DNA of 41,523 nucleotides from Bacteroidales bacterium. GTDB lineage: Bacteria > Bacteroidota > Bacteroidia > Bacteroidales > FEN-979. Position numbers and translations under genes: made by a program. The DNA lies in NCBI GenBank assembly GCA_014860625.1, contig JACZJJ010000115.1:1-41523 (forward strand), written 5' to 3'. Shown here piece by piece: positions 16,633-26,901 of this stretch; position 1 is the first letter of the stretch, and every line of letters begins with the position of its first letter. The notes under the pieces are model-generated. The model ran no database searches. It had not been told where the DNA came from and saw nothing but the letters and a program-made list of their open reading frames with translations.

Positions 16633-18555
16633 CTATAGCACTACGATTTTTCTCAGATAAGTACCATCTCCTGAAAGGAACCTGATAAAATAGAACCCAC
16701 TACTTCTCCCTTCGAAGTTGAGGGTGACGGATCGCATATTACTGGCATCACTCTCCTGAACCATTTTCCCCGATTCATCCACCACCTGGATGATCATCGT
16801 TTCAAATGATTTAAAAAAGGTGATCTGCAGCCGATCCCTGACAGGATTCGGGGCCACCAAAATTTCTTTGTCGATGCTGTTCTCCGGAATGGAGGAGATC
16901 TGGTTGTTTGTGGTAATCAGCCAGAGTTCCGGATCCAGCTTCACAGAATCAACCTGAAAAGGGATGGAGAGGTTGAAAACTTCTCCTGAAAAATGATGAT
17001 CCAACCGGATAATCGTGTCTTGCGTTTGATTTTTAAATTGGATGGGCAGTGGCAACTCAAAGAACGGTACCGATGGGTTTGATTGTGTCTGACCAATTAA
17101 TAGCATTACTGAGTCTCCCGATTGGGACCAGTTTATCTGATAAGAAGGGTAACCCTGCCCGGTGTACCAGTCGTCAAAATACCAGGTAAGGTCCTGGCCT
17201 GCGGTTGCTTCAAGGTGTGCTTTCAGGTCAGAGGTGTAGGCAAATCCATAGATAAGATCAGGGTCGTAGAGGTAGTTGTTGACCGCAGTGAAAAAGGCGT
17301 CATCACCGATGACCCATCTCAACTGATGCAAAATCATGGCTCCTTTCGCATAGCTTAGCCTGGAATCAAAAATTCGTCCAACACTGGTCGTGTCGTTGCA
17401 CCATACGGATCCATCGGGCCAGGCGGTCACTTTGTCCATCCGGTTTCGCAGGAAGGGCTTCCACCATACTCCGTTGAACATGTGTTCATAGGTAAGCCCC
17501 GAAAGGTAGGTGGCAAATCCTTCATTCAGCCAGATATCCTCCCAGCTGCCGCAGGTGACCATGTCGCCAAACCACATATGGGCCAGTTCGTGTGCAACAA
17601 GCTCATGCCCGAACGACCCCATAAAGGTAAATGTCTGGTGCTCCATCCCTCCACCCCAGTTGAACTGGCAATGACCATATTTCTCATTGGCGAATGGGTA
17701 TAGCCCGAACAGTGTATCAAACAACTGCATGACAGGGATCACACCAGGGGTTTGGATAGCTGCGGAAGCGGAATCCTCCGGGTAGACATAATTCAGCACT
17801 TCAACAAGGCTGGTTTCGTAAGGGACCCAATCGGAATATGTGGCATAGTTGGTCACGGCAAGACAAACCAGGTATGTGGCTATCGGATAGCGGTGTTTCC
17901 AGTGGGCGGTCATTTCATCACCGATGGCTATCTCCGAAACGAGGATGCCATTACTGGCCGCACGGTTTCCTGATGGATGAGTGATGAAGATATCCATCGA
18001 ATCGGCTTTGTCGGTAAGGCCGTTCTTGCAGGGCCACCAGTCGCTCGCGCCGTAGGGTTCCGAAAGGGTCCACATAACGGGGATGCCGTTGTGCTCTTCC
18101 GTATTGAATGACCCGAAGCCAGTGCTGGGAGGAACTCCCTGGTAGAAGACAGAGATGGAGTCGAGCACGGATAGCCCAATTGCTGATGGCAGTGGGATTG
18201 TAAGCATCTCGTTTGCATGGATAAAGGCGATAGAGACAGAATGATACATCACCGCATCAACCGTAAGGGAAGCGCTGAGGTTGAAGCGAAGGGTATCAAA
18301 ACCTGCTGATATTGGGACAAACCAGGTAGTCACCTCGCCCTGGATGAACCGTTGTGCAGGATCGACTTCCCAAGCACAGCGGTGGTAGCGGATATCGTAA
18401 TCGGTTATGAGGTTTCCGATGGGGAGAGAGAATCTCCCAAGGTTGGCTTTCATCTCCATAGCCGCTATCTCATCGAGTTGATCTGGTGAAAATGGATTCT
18501 GAGCCAGGGAGATAAATGATGAAAAGAAGATCAGAAGGAGGAGGGATGTTTTCAT
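16633..18555 (-). CDS. M1 family metallopeptidase with T9SS type A C-terminal sorting domain
   Basis: VAHELAHMWFGDMVTCGSWEDIWLNEGFATYLSGL (HEXXH...E); tail VAPNPVRDRLQITFF...SGFYFIRFLSGDGTYLRKIVVL; start set at MKTSLLLLIFF signal peptide. Confidence 0.94.
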   Translation of the reverse strand: MKTSLLLLIFFSSFISLAQNPFSPDQLDEIAAMEMKANLGRFSLPIGNLITDYDIRYHRCAWEVDPAQRFIQGEVTTWFVPISAGFDTLRFNLSASLTVDAVMYHSVSIAFIHANEMLTIPLPSAIGLSVLDSISVFYQGVPPSTGFGSFNTEEHNGIPVMWTLSEPYGASDWWPCKNGLTDKADSMDIFITHPSGNRAASNGILVSEIAIGDEMTAHWKHRYPIATYLVCLAVTNYATYSDWVPYETSLVEVLNYVYPEDSASAAIQTPGVIPVMQLFDTLFGLYPFANEKYGHCQFNWGGGMEHQTFTFMGSFGHELVAHELAHMWFGDMVTCGSWEDIWLNEGFATYLSGLTYEHMFNGVWWKPFLRNRMDKVTAWPDGSVWCNDTTSVGRIFDSRLSYAKGAMILHQLRWVIGDDAFFTAVNNYLYDPDLIYGFAYTSDLKAHLEATAGQDLTWYFDDWYTGQGYPSYQINWSQSGDSVMLLIGQTQSNPSVPFFELPLPIQFKNQTQDTIIRLDHHFSGEVFNLSIPFQVDSVKLDPELWLITTNNQISSIPENSIDKEILVAPNPVRDRLQITFFKSFETMIIQVVDESGKMVQESDASNMRSVTLNFEGRSSGFYFIRFLSGDGTYLRKIVVL

Positions 18556-18703
18556 GGAGTGATTTGTATTATGTGAAATATCATCTGTTGCTTTGAACAT
18601 ATAAAAGTAATAAATTGCAGCCTGTTCTCCTATCATTATCAGACGAACAAAGAAAACATGAAGAGCATTGAAAAATAATTAGCAATCTATCCGTCTCCCG
18701 CAT

Positions 18704-21700
18704 ATGAAAACACAATCCTGGTTCATCGTTGGTGGTGCCTCAATCCTTGTTGCAGCCATCATTACCCTCTTTTTCCTGCTTCCCCGGAAGTCATCACAAC
18801 AGGGCTCTTTCTCTCCCGATCAGGTCAGTCAGGCCTATCAGCAGTATGTCCAGGCATTCACCTCTGGAGTGATATCAAGCCAATCGTCGATTCTGGTTGT
18901 TTTTACTTCCGATATGGCCGATTCCAGCGCATTTGGCTCTCTGGATACAAAAAAACTCTTCCGGTTCGATCCTGAGATCAGCGGTCAGGCATTCCGGGTG
19001 AATGACCGGACACTCGAATTCAGGCCCGACAATATCTTCCCTTCCGGAGAATCCTTTATGGCAACATTAAAGCTGTCTGAGCTATTCGATGTACCGGATT
19101 CCATGTCGCTGTTCGAATTCGGCTTCAGCATTATGAAACAGGAATTTGAAGTTGAGGTGCTGAACCATAAGGCATACAATAACAAGGATCTCACACGTGA
19201 ACGTCTGTTTGGGATCTTGCGCACCTCCGACGTCGCTTCAGAAGAGAGCGTTGAGGAAATTGTGGGAGTCACCCAGAATGGCCTTGAACTGCCGGTCTCA
19301 TGGATCCATGAAGAAGGCGGCAAGGTTCATTATTTCCAGGCCGACTCCATTGTGAGGACAACCGCATCCGGGGAGGTGATGGTGCGTTGGAACGGAGAGC
19401 CGATTGGGGCTGATCAGCAAGGGGAAGAGCAGGTGGTTATCCCTGCCTTGAATCAGTTTATTTTTATCAAAGCCAGGATGGTGCAGGATCCGGAACAGAC
19501 CATCATCGTGCAATTTTCCGACCCGCTCGATCCGAAACAGAATTTGAGGGGACTATTCAGTGTTGGCAGCTCACGTGACCTGAGGTACACAGTGGAGGAC
19601 AACGAGCTGAAGATCTACCCCCAGGAGCTTAGCGGCGACTCTGTACAACTTGTAATCGAGGCAACGGTGCGGAACATGGAAGGTAAAATCCTTGGCTCAC
19701 GCGTCACAGATACATCGCTCCAGATGCTTGGAAGCAAGGGCGTGGTCACCAATCTGCCGGTGGTTGTGACGATGCCTGCAGTGCGTTTCCTGGGCGATGG
19801 GGTCATCATGCCCGGTTCATCAGGACTTCTGTTCCCCTTCGAAGCAGTCAACCTGAAAGCTGTCGATATCATGGTGATCAGGATCTTTGAGCAAAATATT
19901 CTCCAGTTTCTCCAGATCAATGACCTGAACGGAAGCAGTGAGCTTTTCAGGGTAAGCCGTGTGGTGTTGAAGAAACGGATTCCGCTCTCCAACGTGCTGG
20001 ATTACAGCTCCTGGAACCGTTTTTCCATCGACCTGAATGAGCTGATAAAGGCTGAACCAGGAGCTATCTATAACGTTCAGCTGAGTTTCAGGCCGGAATA
20101 TTCGACCTATCCGTGCGGACAATCAAATGCTGACCGGGATACGCCGGTCCTGATGAAGGCCTATAACCCCGACTCCATCAACAACCAAAACTGGAACTAT
20201 TACAGCAACTATACATCGTATGACTGGACTGATTATGACTGGAGGGATCGTGACAATCCATGCAAACCCACCTATTACATGGATCGGTCGATTTCCCGGA
20301 ATATTTTTGCCTCCAACCTCGGTCTGATCGCTAAAATGGGAAGCGGAAGCAGATGCCAGGTCTATGTGACCGACCTGATTACAGCCCAGGCGGTATCCGG
20401 TGCAAAAGTGGATCTCTACAATTTCCAGCTGATCAGGTTGGGGGAATTCCGAACAAACAGCAGCGGGATAGCAGAAATCGACCTGTCGCAGAAACCCTTT
20501 TTCGTAGTGGCATCCAGGGGGAACGAAACCGGTTACCTCAGGCTGACTGACGGAGGCGCTTTGTCGCTTAGCATGTTTGATGTTGGCGGTGAAGTGGTTC
20601 AGCACGGCATCAAAGGATATCTTTATGGCGAGCGGGGTGTCTGGCGCCCTGGTGATTCGCTCTACCTCACCTTTATCCTGGATGACCCCGCCGGAACTTT
20701 GCCGAAAGACCATCCGGTGAATTTTTCATTCTACAATCCACGAGGCCAGCTGATGAAATCGCTCATCAAAGCGCCCTCCCTCGGAAACTTCTATACCTTT
20801 CATCTCGCCACCTCCACGGATGCCCCTACGGGAAACTGGATGGCGAAAGTGAAGGTAGGGGGCGCCGAATTCACCAAGCTGCTGAAGATTGAGACCGTTG
20901 TGCCGAACCGGCTCAAGATATTAATGGATGTGCCCGACAACAAACTGATTACGGGAAGCAATGCTGAAATTACCATGAAGGTGAACTGGCTGACAGGACC
21001 GATCGCATCCAATCTGAATGCCACAGTCAACCTATCGCTTTCAAAAAGCACATCCCCCTTTACCAGGTTTTCGGGATTCATCTTTGATTACCCGTTTTCA
21101 GGCTTCACGGCAGAGAATACGACGATTTTTACCGGAAAGCTGAATGAACAGGGGGAGGCGAAATTTGTGCCGGATATCCATCTTACAACAACCGCCCCCG
21201 GCGTGCTGAAAGCAAGTTTTGAAACGCTGGTGTACGAAGATGGAGGAGGCTTCAGCGTGGACAGATTTTCCGTGCCCTATTACCCTTTTGCCACCTATGC
21301 AGGCATCAGCGTTCCACAACCCCAAAAAAGAGCCTATGCCCTCGTAGCCGGAAAAACGTATGATATTCCACTCGTTAACATCACTGCAGAAGAGAAGCTG
21401 GTACCCTCTAACAAACTGAAGGTGGAGGTCTACAGGCTCGACTGGAGATGGTGGTGGGATGATACCGAATCGGGCTACTCGGCGAGTTTTATTGGCAACC
21501 AGAGTCATAACCTCAAGGCTTCACAGGTTGTTAAAACCAGTGACGGCAGAGCCAGCTACAGGTTTTCTACCAATCGTGAAGACTGGGGCAGATACCTTAT
21601 CAAGGTCACGGACATGACTTCGGGGCATTCGGCCGGAAAGGTGATTTATGTGGATTGGGAAGGTTACTTCCGGATGCCGGGAGGCGAAAAGCAGGCGGCT

Positions 21701-24310
21701 ACCATGCTCACTTTTACCTCCGACAAGCCAGCATACAAGGTTGGTGAAAAGGTGAAACTTAGCATTCCCTCTGCTGCCGGCGGCAGGGCACTTATCACCC
21801 TCGAGAATGGTTCTGAGGTTTTGCGTTCGATATGGGTTCCTACGGTGCAGGGCCAGACGGATGTTTTATTTGAGGTAACCGGCGAGATGGCTCCAAACAT
21901 CTATGCCTTCGTCACCCTGCTCCAACCGCATGCACAAACCTTTAACGACCTGCCAATCAGATTGTATGGCGTTCTGCCCATCTTCGTCGAAAACCCAGGA
22001 ACGCACCTGAAGCCTGAGATCCGGATGAAGGAGGTACTGGTGCCTGGAACCGATGCCAGCATCTCTGTAAAAGAGGCATCCGGGAAGGCCATGACATACA
22101 CACTGGCTGTGGTAGACCAGGGATTGCTGGACCTGACTCGTTTCAAGACCCCGGATGCCTGGAAAGCATTTTACAGCCGGGAGGCGCTGGGGGTAAAAAC
22201 CTGGGATCTGTACGACATGGTGATGGGCGCTTATTCGGGCGAACTACAACGGATTCTGAGTATTGGAGGGGATGAGGAAGCTGCGTTGAAAGGAAGTCTC
22301 AAAGCGAACCGCTTCATCCCGATGGTGAAATTCCTGGGAGTTTTTCAATTGAAAAAGGGGCAAACCAGGGTTCATACCTTCCGGATGCCCGACTATATTG
22401 GAGCTGTGCGTGTGATGGTAGTGGCAGGAGAAGGTGAGTCGTTTGGCTCAGCCGAGAGCTCTGCTTTCGTTCGCAAGCCACTCATGGTTTTGGGAACCCT
22501 TCCCAGGGTTTTGGGCCCCGGCGAAACCGTAAAGATTCCTGTGACAGTATTTGCCATGGAGAGCAAGGTGAAAGATGTAACCGTCTCCATAAAACCCAAT
22601 GCATTTTTCACGGTAACCGGAAAGACGAGCCAGAAGATTACGTTCGCCACTACCGGCGAGCAGGTTGCCATGTTTGAGCTGCAGGTAAAACCTCAGGCAG
22701 GGGTCGGAACCGTGGAGATCAAAGCAACTGGCGGAGGGGAGGTGTCAACCCAGACGATTGAAATCGACATCCGAAATCCGAATCCACCCATCAGTTCGGT
22801 GATCAGCAAAGCAATCCAACCCGGAAGTTCGTGGAGTACACCCTTTAAACCCATCGGGATGCCGGGAACGAACTCCGGATCTCTCGAACTCTCAACCATC
22901 CCTCCCATGAATCTCGAAAAGTGGATGAACTACCTGATTCACTATCCATATGGCTGTCTCGAACAAACTGTCTCTGCCACTTTCCCGCAGCTATACCTCA
23001 GTAAACTGATGGATCTCTCGGCCGAAAAGAAACAGGAGATTGAGACCAACATCCGTGCAGCCATCAAACGGCTAAACTCTTTCCAGATGCCCGGAGGCGG
23101 TTTTTCCATGTGGCCGGGAAACAACTATCCCAGCGACTGGGGGACCAATTATGCGGGACACTTCCTCATAGAAGCCGAAAAACAGGGTTATGCTGTTCCC
23201 GGGACCCTGTTGCAAAACTGGAAATCGTTCCAGCGACGAAAAGCCGCAACGTGGGAGACCAACCTGAGCTATTCCAACAATGACCTGATCCAGGCGTACA
23301 GGCTGTTTACCCTTGCCCTGGTGGGAGACCCTGACCTGGGAGCGATGAACAGGTTGCGTGAATGGAACTCTCTCTCAAATACAGCCCGCTGGTATCTCGC
23401 AGGAGCTTACCAGCAAGCCGGGAAGCCGGAAGTTGCGCTGGCTCTTGCCGAAGGGGCAACGCACACGGTCAAAGCATACAATGAGATGTCAGGTACATTT
23501 GGTTCTGCTCTGCGCGACCAGGCAATCATTGCCGAAGTCTTGTGTCTGATGAACTTGAAGACGAAAGCGGCGCCACTGATCCGGGAGATTGCTTCCAGGC
23601 TTGCAGGCAACGAATGGTACAGCACCCAAACCACGGCTTATGCCCTGATGGCTGTCGCAGAATATGCCGGACATGAAGGTGAAAACGGGGTGACTGCCAG
23701 TTATCGCTTCGGGAAAGGTTCTTTTCAGGAGATTACATCACCCAAAAGCCTGGCACTCCTTGATGTGTCCGATCTGGAGGCCTCATCTTCAGGATCGGTA
23801 GAGGTGAAAAACAACGGGAAAGGGATCCTTTTTGCCCAATTGATCCTGAAAGGGACTCCTCTTCCCGGCAATGAAGCAGCTGCGGCTAACGATCTGCGGA
23901 TTTCTGTGAAATGGATGGACCTGAATGAAAAACCGATCGATCCGAAACGGCTTCCGCAGGGGATGACATTCCTGGTGGAGGTGACCGTTACAAATCCCGG
24001 ACTGAGAGGCAATTACGAGCAACTTGCCCTGGCTCTGATTTTTCCATCCGGATGGGAAATCATCAATGCCCGGATGAGTGCCATGGCTCAGGCTGAAGAG
24101 ACCACGTCCCAGTTTGATTACCAATATATCGGCGACGACAGGGTGAATACCTTTTTCTCATTGAACTCGGGGAAGAGCAAACGCTTCAGGATCATGCTGA
24201 ATACCACCTATCTGGGACGGTTTTACCTTCCGGCAACCAGTTGCGAAGCGATGTATGACCATACGATCTACGCCAGGGATGCAGGGGAGTGGGTGGAGGT
24301 GGTTAGGTAG
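18704..24310 (+). CDS. bacterial alpha-2-macroglobulin family protein (thioester type, N-terminal membrane anchor)
   Basis: 1868 aa; KGYLYGERGVWRPGDSLYLTFIL; thioester motif HYPYGCLEQTVSATFPQLYL; adjacent to pbpC. Confidence 0.95.
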   Translation: MKTQSWFIVGGASILVAAIITLFFLLPRKSSQQGSFSPDQVSQAYQQYVQAFTSGVISSQSSILVVFTSDMADSSAFGSLDTKKLFRFDPEISGQAFRVNDRTLEFRPDNIFPSGESFMATLKLSELFDVPDSMSLFEFGFSIMKQEFEVEVLNHKAYNNKDLTRERLFGILRTSDVASEESVEEIVGVTQNGLELPVSWIHEEGGKVHYFQADSIVRTTASGEVMVRWNGEPIGADQQGEEQVVIPALNQFIFIKARMVQDPEQTIIVQFSDPLDPKQNLRGLFSVGSSRDLRYTVEDNELKIYPQELSGDSVQLVIEATVRNMEGKILGSRVTDTSLQMLGSKGVVTNLPVVVTMPAVRFLGDGVIMPGSSGLLFPFEAVNLKAVDIMVIRIFEQNILQFLQINDLNGSSELFRVSRVVLKKRIPLSNVLDYSSWNRFSIDLNELIKAEPGAIYNVQLSFRPEYSTYPCGQSNADRDTPVLMKAYNPDSINNQNWNYYSNYTSYDWTDYDWRDRDNPCKPTYYMDRSISRNIFASNLGLIAKMGSGSRCQVYVTDLITAQAVSGAKVDLYNFQLIRLGEFRTNSSGIAEIDLSQKPFFVVASRGNETGYLRLTDGGALSLSMFDVGGEVVQHGIKGYLYGERGVWRPGDSLYLTFILDDPAGTLPKDHPVNFSFYNPRGQLMKSLIKAPSLGNFYTFHLATSTDAPTGNWMAKVKVGGAEFTKLLKIETVVPNRLKILMDVPDNKLITGSNAEITMKVNWLTGPIASNLNATVNLSLSKSTSPFTRFSGFIFDYPFSGFTAENTTIFTGKLNEQGEAKFVPDIHLTTTAPGVLKASFETLVYEDGGGFSVDRFSVPYYPFATYAGISVPQPQKRAYALVAGKTYDIPLVNITAEEKLVPSNKLKVEVYRLDWRWWWDDTESGYSASFIGNQSHNLKASQVVKTSDGRASYRFSTNREDWGRYLIKVTDMTSGHSAGKVIYVDWEGYFRMPGGEKQAATMLTFTSDKPAYKVGEKVKLSIPSAAGGRALITLENGSEVLRSIWVPTVQGQTDVLFEVTGEMAPNIYAFVTLLQPHAQTFNDLPIRLYGVLPIFVENPGTHLKPEIRMKEVLVPGTDASISVKEASGKAMTYTLAVVDQGLLDLTRFKTPDAWKAFYSREALGVKTWDLYDMVMGAYSGELQRILSIGGDEEAALKGSLKANRFIPMVKFLGVFQLKKGQTRVHTFRMPDYIGAVRVMVVAGEGESFGSAESSAFVRKPLMVLGTLPRVLGPGETVKIPVTVFAMESKVKDVTVSIKPNAFFTVTGKTSQKITFATTGEQVAMFELQVKPQAGVGTVEIKATGGGEVSTQTIEIDIRNPNPPISSVISKAIQPGSSWSTPFKPIGMPGTNSGSLELSTIPPMNLEKWMNYLIHYPYGCLEQTVSATFPQLYLSKLMDLSAEKKQEIETNIRAAIKRLNSFQMPGGGFSMWPGNNYPSDWGTNYAGHFLIEAEKQGYAVPGTLLQNWKSFQRRKAATWETNLSYSNNDLIQAYRLFTLALVGDPDLGAMNRLREWNSLSNTARWYLAGAYQQAGKPEVALALAEGATHTVKAYNEMSGTFGSALRDQAIIAEVLCLMNLKTKAAPLIREIASRLAGNEWYSTQTTAYALMAVAEYAGHEGENGVTASYRFGKGSFQEITSPKSLALLDVSDLEASSSGSVEVKNNGKGILFAQLILKGTPLPGNEAAAANDLRISVKWMDLNEKPIDPKRLPQGMTFLVEVTVTNPGLRGNYEQLALALIFPSGWEIINARMSAMAQAEETTSQFDYQYIGDDRVNTFFSLNSGKSKRFRIMLNTTYLGRFYLPATSCEAMYDHTIYARDAGEWVEVVR

Positions 24311-24414
24311 GAGAGTAGGAGAGTAGGAAAGTAGGAAAGTAGGGATGTAGGGAAGTAAGTATGAGTGTATGAGGAAAAATTTACTGCGAATTGCCAACTG
24401 CCAACTGCCCACTG
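24304..24414. repeat. composite low-complexity element: (GTAGGA/GAGTAGG)n - (GTATGAG)n - (TGCCAAC)n
   Basis: ttaggtaggagagtaggagagtaggaaagtaggaaagtagggatgtagggaagtaagtatgagtgtatgaggaaaaatttactgcgaattgccaactgccaactgccca. Confidence 0.92.
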
Positions 24415-26825
24415 TCAGAAGCTGGCTGATCAGGCTGTTACCGGTAATCCTTTTCGCCATCCTCCTTTCCTGGTGGTTTTGGCTGCCTGATCCGCTCTTT
24501 CATGATCCGACATCAACCGTATTAACCGATCGTGAGGATCGCCTTCTGGGCGCTCAGATTGCTTCGGATCAGCAGTGGCGGTTTCCTGAGAATTTCCAGG
24601 TACCGGAGAAATTCAGGAAAGCGATAATCACCTACGAAGACCGCTGGTTTGATTTCCATCCCGGCATCAATCCGGTTGCGCTGGCGAGGGCGTTGAAGTT
24701 GAATATTAAACAGGGAGAGATTGTCAGCGGCGGAAGCACCATTTCGATGCAGGTGATCAGGCTGTCAAGGAAGAACAGGCCACGCACCTATCCTGAGAAG
24801 TTGCAGGAAGTACTCCTGGCACTCCGCCTGGAAGCAGGTTATTCAAAAGAAGAGATTCTCGGGCTGTATGCATCCCATGCGCCGTTTGGCGGCAATGTGG
24901 TTGGGCTGGAAGCAGCATCCTGGCGCTATTTCGGTGTCAAACCCAACAACCTCTCCTGGGCCGAGGCTGCCACGCTGGCTGTGTTGCCCAACAGTCCGGG
25001 TCTGATCTTCCCGGGACGAAATCCTGAAAGGTTACGGGAGAAACGAAACCATCTGCTCGATCTCCTGGAACTGTATGGCACGATCGACAAGCAGACCTGC
25101 GATCTGGCCAAAGATGAAGTCCTCCCCGGGATGCCCCTTCCCCTGCCGCAACTGGCACCTCACTTGCTAATACGCTCGAATCGTGAAGGACATAAAGGCG
25201 ATAAGATCAGGACTTCACTTGACCATTCCCTTCAGCAATCTGTAGCTGAAATCCTGAACCGCCACGCGCTGCACCACCGTGCCAATGAGATTTACAATGC
25301 GGCCGCCATCGTACTGTCGGTAAATACCGGAGAAGTACTGGTATATGTAGGAAACATTCCCGGCAACGGAACCGGCCGGCATGGCAATTCTGTCGACATC
25401 ATTGCGGCCAACCGCAGTACCGGAAGCCTGCTGAAGCCTTTTCTGTTTGCAGCGATGCTTAACGACGGACTTCTCCTGCCAACCACCCTTGTTCCTGATA
25501 TCCCAACCCAGATGGGAGGATTTGTTCCGGAAAATTACAACCGGACCTACGACGGAGCTGTGCCGGCCAAGCAGGCGTTGGCCAGGTCCCTCAATATACC
25601 TGCAGTGAAGATGCTTCAATCCTATGGGTATCATCAGTTCTACAGCCTCCTCCGAAATATCGGGATGAAATCGCTCTCGAAGCCGGCCGATCATTACGGA
25701 CTTGCGATGATCCTGGGGGGAGCCGAATCATCCCTGTGGGAGATGACCGGCATTTACGCCTCCATGGCACGTACACTGAATCACTACCTGGCTGATAGTT
25801 CCGGGTATTCGAAGCAGGATTTTCATCCTCCGAAATACCTGGCTCCGGAGAGCTCCGGGATAGAGCCAGAGGAGATAGAGCAACATTCTGTACGCACTTC
25901 TGAAGCCGTTTTCTCTCCACCTCTTGATGCTTCCTCCTGGTTCGACGCAGGATCGATATGGCTTACCTTTGAAGCGATGGTAGAGGTTACCCGTCCGGAG
26001 ACGGAGATGCAGTGGCAACAGTTCTCCTCTTCCAGCCGGATAGCCTGGAAAACGGGAACCAGTTTTGGCAACCGCGATGCCTGGGCAATTGGGGTCACGC
26101 CTGACTATGTAGCAGGGGTATGGGTAGGGAATGCCACAGGTGAGGGGAGGCCTGGATTGACAGGTTTGGGGATGGCTGCTTCCATCCTGTTTGAGATTTT
26201 CGATGTACTGCCTGCAGACGGGTGGTTTGCCATTCCTTCTTCCACACTTGATTCACTGGTAGTATGCCGGTACAGCGGATACAGGGCCTCCTCCCTCTGC
26301 GAACCAACAGACACCATATTTGCGCCTGAGAGAGGAGCAGAAACAGGCTCCTGTCCCTTCCACCATCTGGTTCATCTGGATCCATCCGGCAAATTTCAGG
26401 TCAACTCGAGCTGCATATCCCCCAGTGTGATCCTGAACCAGTCGTGGTTTCTCCTCCCACCCGCACAGGAGTATTATTTCAGTCGAAAGAATCCCTTTTA
26501 CAGGCATCTCCCTCCCTGGCTTCCGGGATGTGAATCCTCTTCGTTACAAAGCTCTATCGGAATGATATACCCGAAGAACAACAGTCATATCTATATCCCT
26601 GTGGAGTTGGATGGAACGCCCGGAGCCGCCATTTTCCGGGCTGCCTATCGGGATCCGGAAGGGGTCCTTTTCTGGCATCTTGACGAGACGTATCTGGGGA
26701 GTACCAGCCGGCTCCACCAGATGGAACTTACCCCTGCTCAGGGTTGGCACACCCTTACGCTCGTCAGCCAGCAGGGAGAGACGCTGACGATCCGATTTGA
26801 GGTGATGGGGAAAGGAGGTAGGTAG
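24369..26825 (+). CDS. pbpC: penicillin-binding protein 1C
   Basis: LFHDPTSTVLTDREDRLLGAQIASDQQWRFP; YEDRWFDFHPGINPVALARALKLN; GGSTISMQVIRLS; TGSLLKPFLFAAML; WKTGTSFGNRDAWAIG; C-terminal PBP1C domain. Confidence 0.95.
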   Translation: MRKNLLRIANCQLPTVRSWLIRLLPVILFAILLSWWFWLPDPLFHDPTSTVLTDREDRLLGAQIASDQQWRFPENFQVPEKFRKAIITYEDRWFDFHPGINPVALARALKLNIKQGEIVSGGSTISMQVIRLSRKNRPRTYPEKLQEVLLALRLEAGYSKEEILGLYASHAPFGGNVVGLEAASWRYFGVKPNNLSWAEAATLAVLPNSPGLIFPGRNPERLREKRNHLLDLLELYGTIDKQTCDLAKDEVLPGMPLPLPQLAPHLLIRSNREGHKGDKIRTSLDHSLQQSVAEILNRHALHHRANEIYNAAAIVLSVNTGEVLVYVGNIPGNGTGRHGNSVDIIAANRSTGSLLKPFLFAAMLNDGLLLPTTLVPDIPTQMGGFVPENYNRTYDGAVPAKQALARSLNIPAVKMLQSYGYHQFYSLLRNIGMKSLSKPADHYGLAMILGGAESSLWEMTGIYASMARTLNHYLADSSGYSKQDFHPPKYLAPESSGIEPEEIEQHSVRTSEAVFSPPLDASSWFDAGSIWLTFEAMVEVTRPETEMQWQQFSSSSRIAWKTGTSFGNRDAWAIGVTPDYVAGVWVGNATGEGRPGLTGLGMAASILFEIFDVLPADGWFAIPSSTLDSLVVCRYSGYRASSLCEPTDTIFAPERGAETGSCPFHHLVHLDPSGKFQVNSSCISPSVILNQSWFLLPPAQEYYFSRKNPFYRHLPPWLPGCESSSLQSSIGMIYPKNNSHIYIPVELDGTPGAAIFRAAYRDPEGVLFWHLDETYLGSTSRLHQMELTPAQGWHTLTLVSQQGETLTIRFEVMGKGGR

Positions 26826-26858
26826 GTAGGTAGGTAGGTAGGTAGGTAGGTAGGTAGG
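26817..26858. repeat. tetranucleotide microsatellite (GGTA)10
   Basis: ten uninterrupted GGTA units (26817-26856) plus GG; contains the pbpC stop codon. Confidence 0.98.
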
Positions 26859-26872
26859 ATGAGCAATTCCGT

Positions 26873-26880
26873 TATCTTTG
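26873..26880 (+). promoter_or_regulatory. candidate -7 box TATCTTTG for hutU
   Basis: TAnnTTTG match 22 bp upstream of ATG at 26902, 14 bp after the GGTA repeat. Confidence 0.5.
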
Positions 26881-26901
26881 CACCAGTTAACACGATCCCT
26901 C

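Noticed and set aside
20123-20713. 196-aa minus-strand ORF inside the A2M gene
   Set aside because: Antisense shadow of a strongly supported CDS; no start context or family motif.
24158-24460. 100-aa minus ORF (SWQLAIRSKFFLIHSYLLPYIPTFLLSYSPTLLP)
   Set aside because: Translation of the composite repeat on the opposite strand; spurious.
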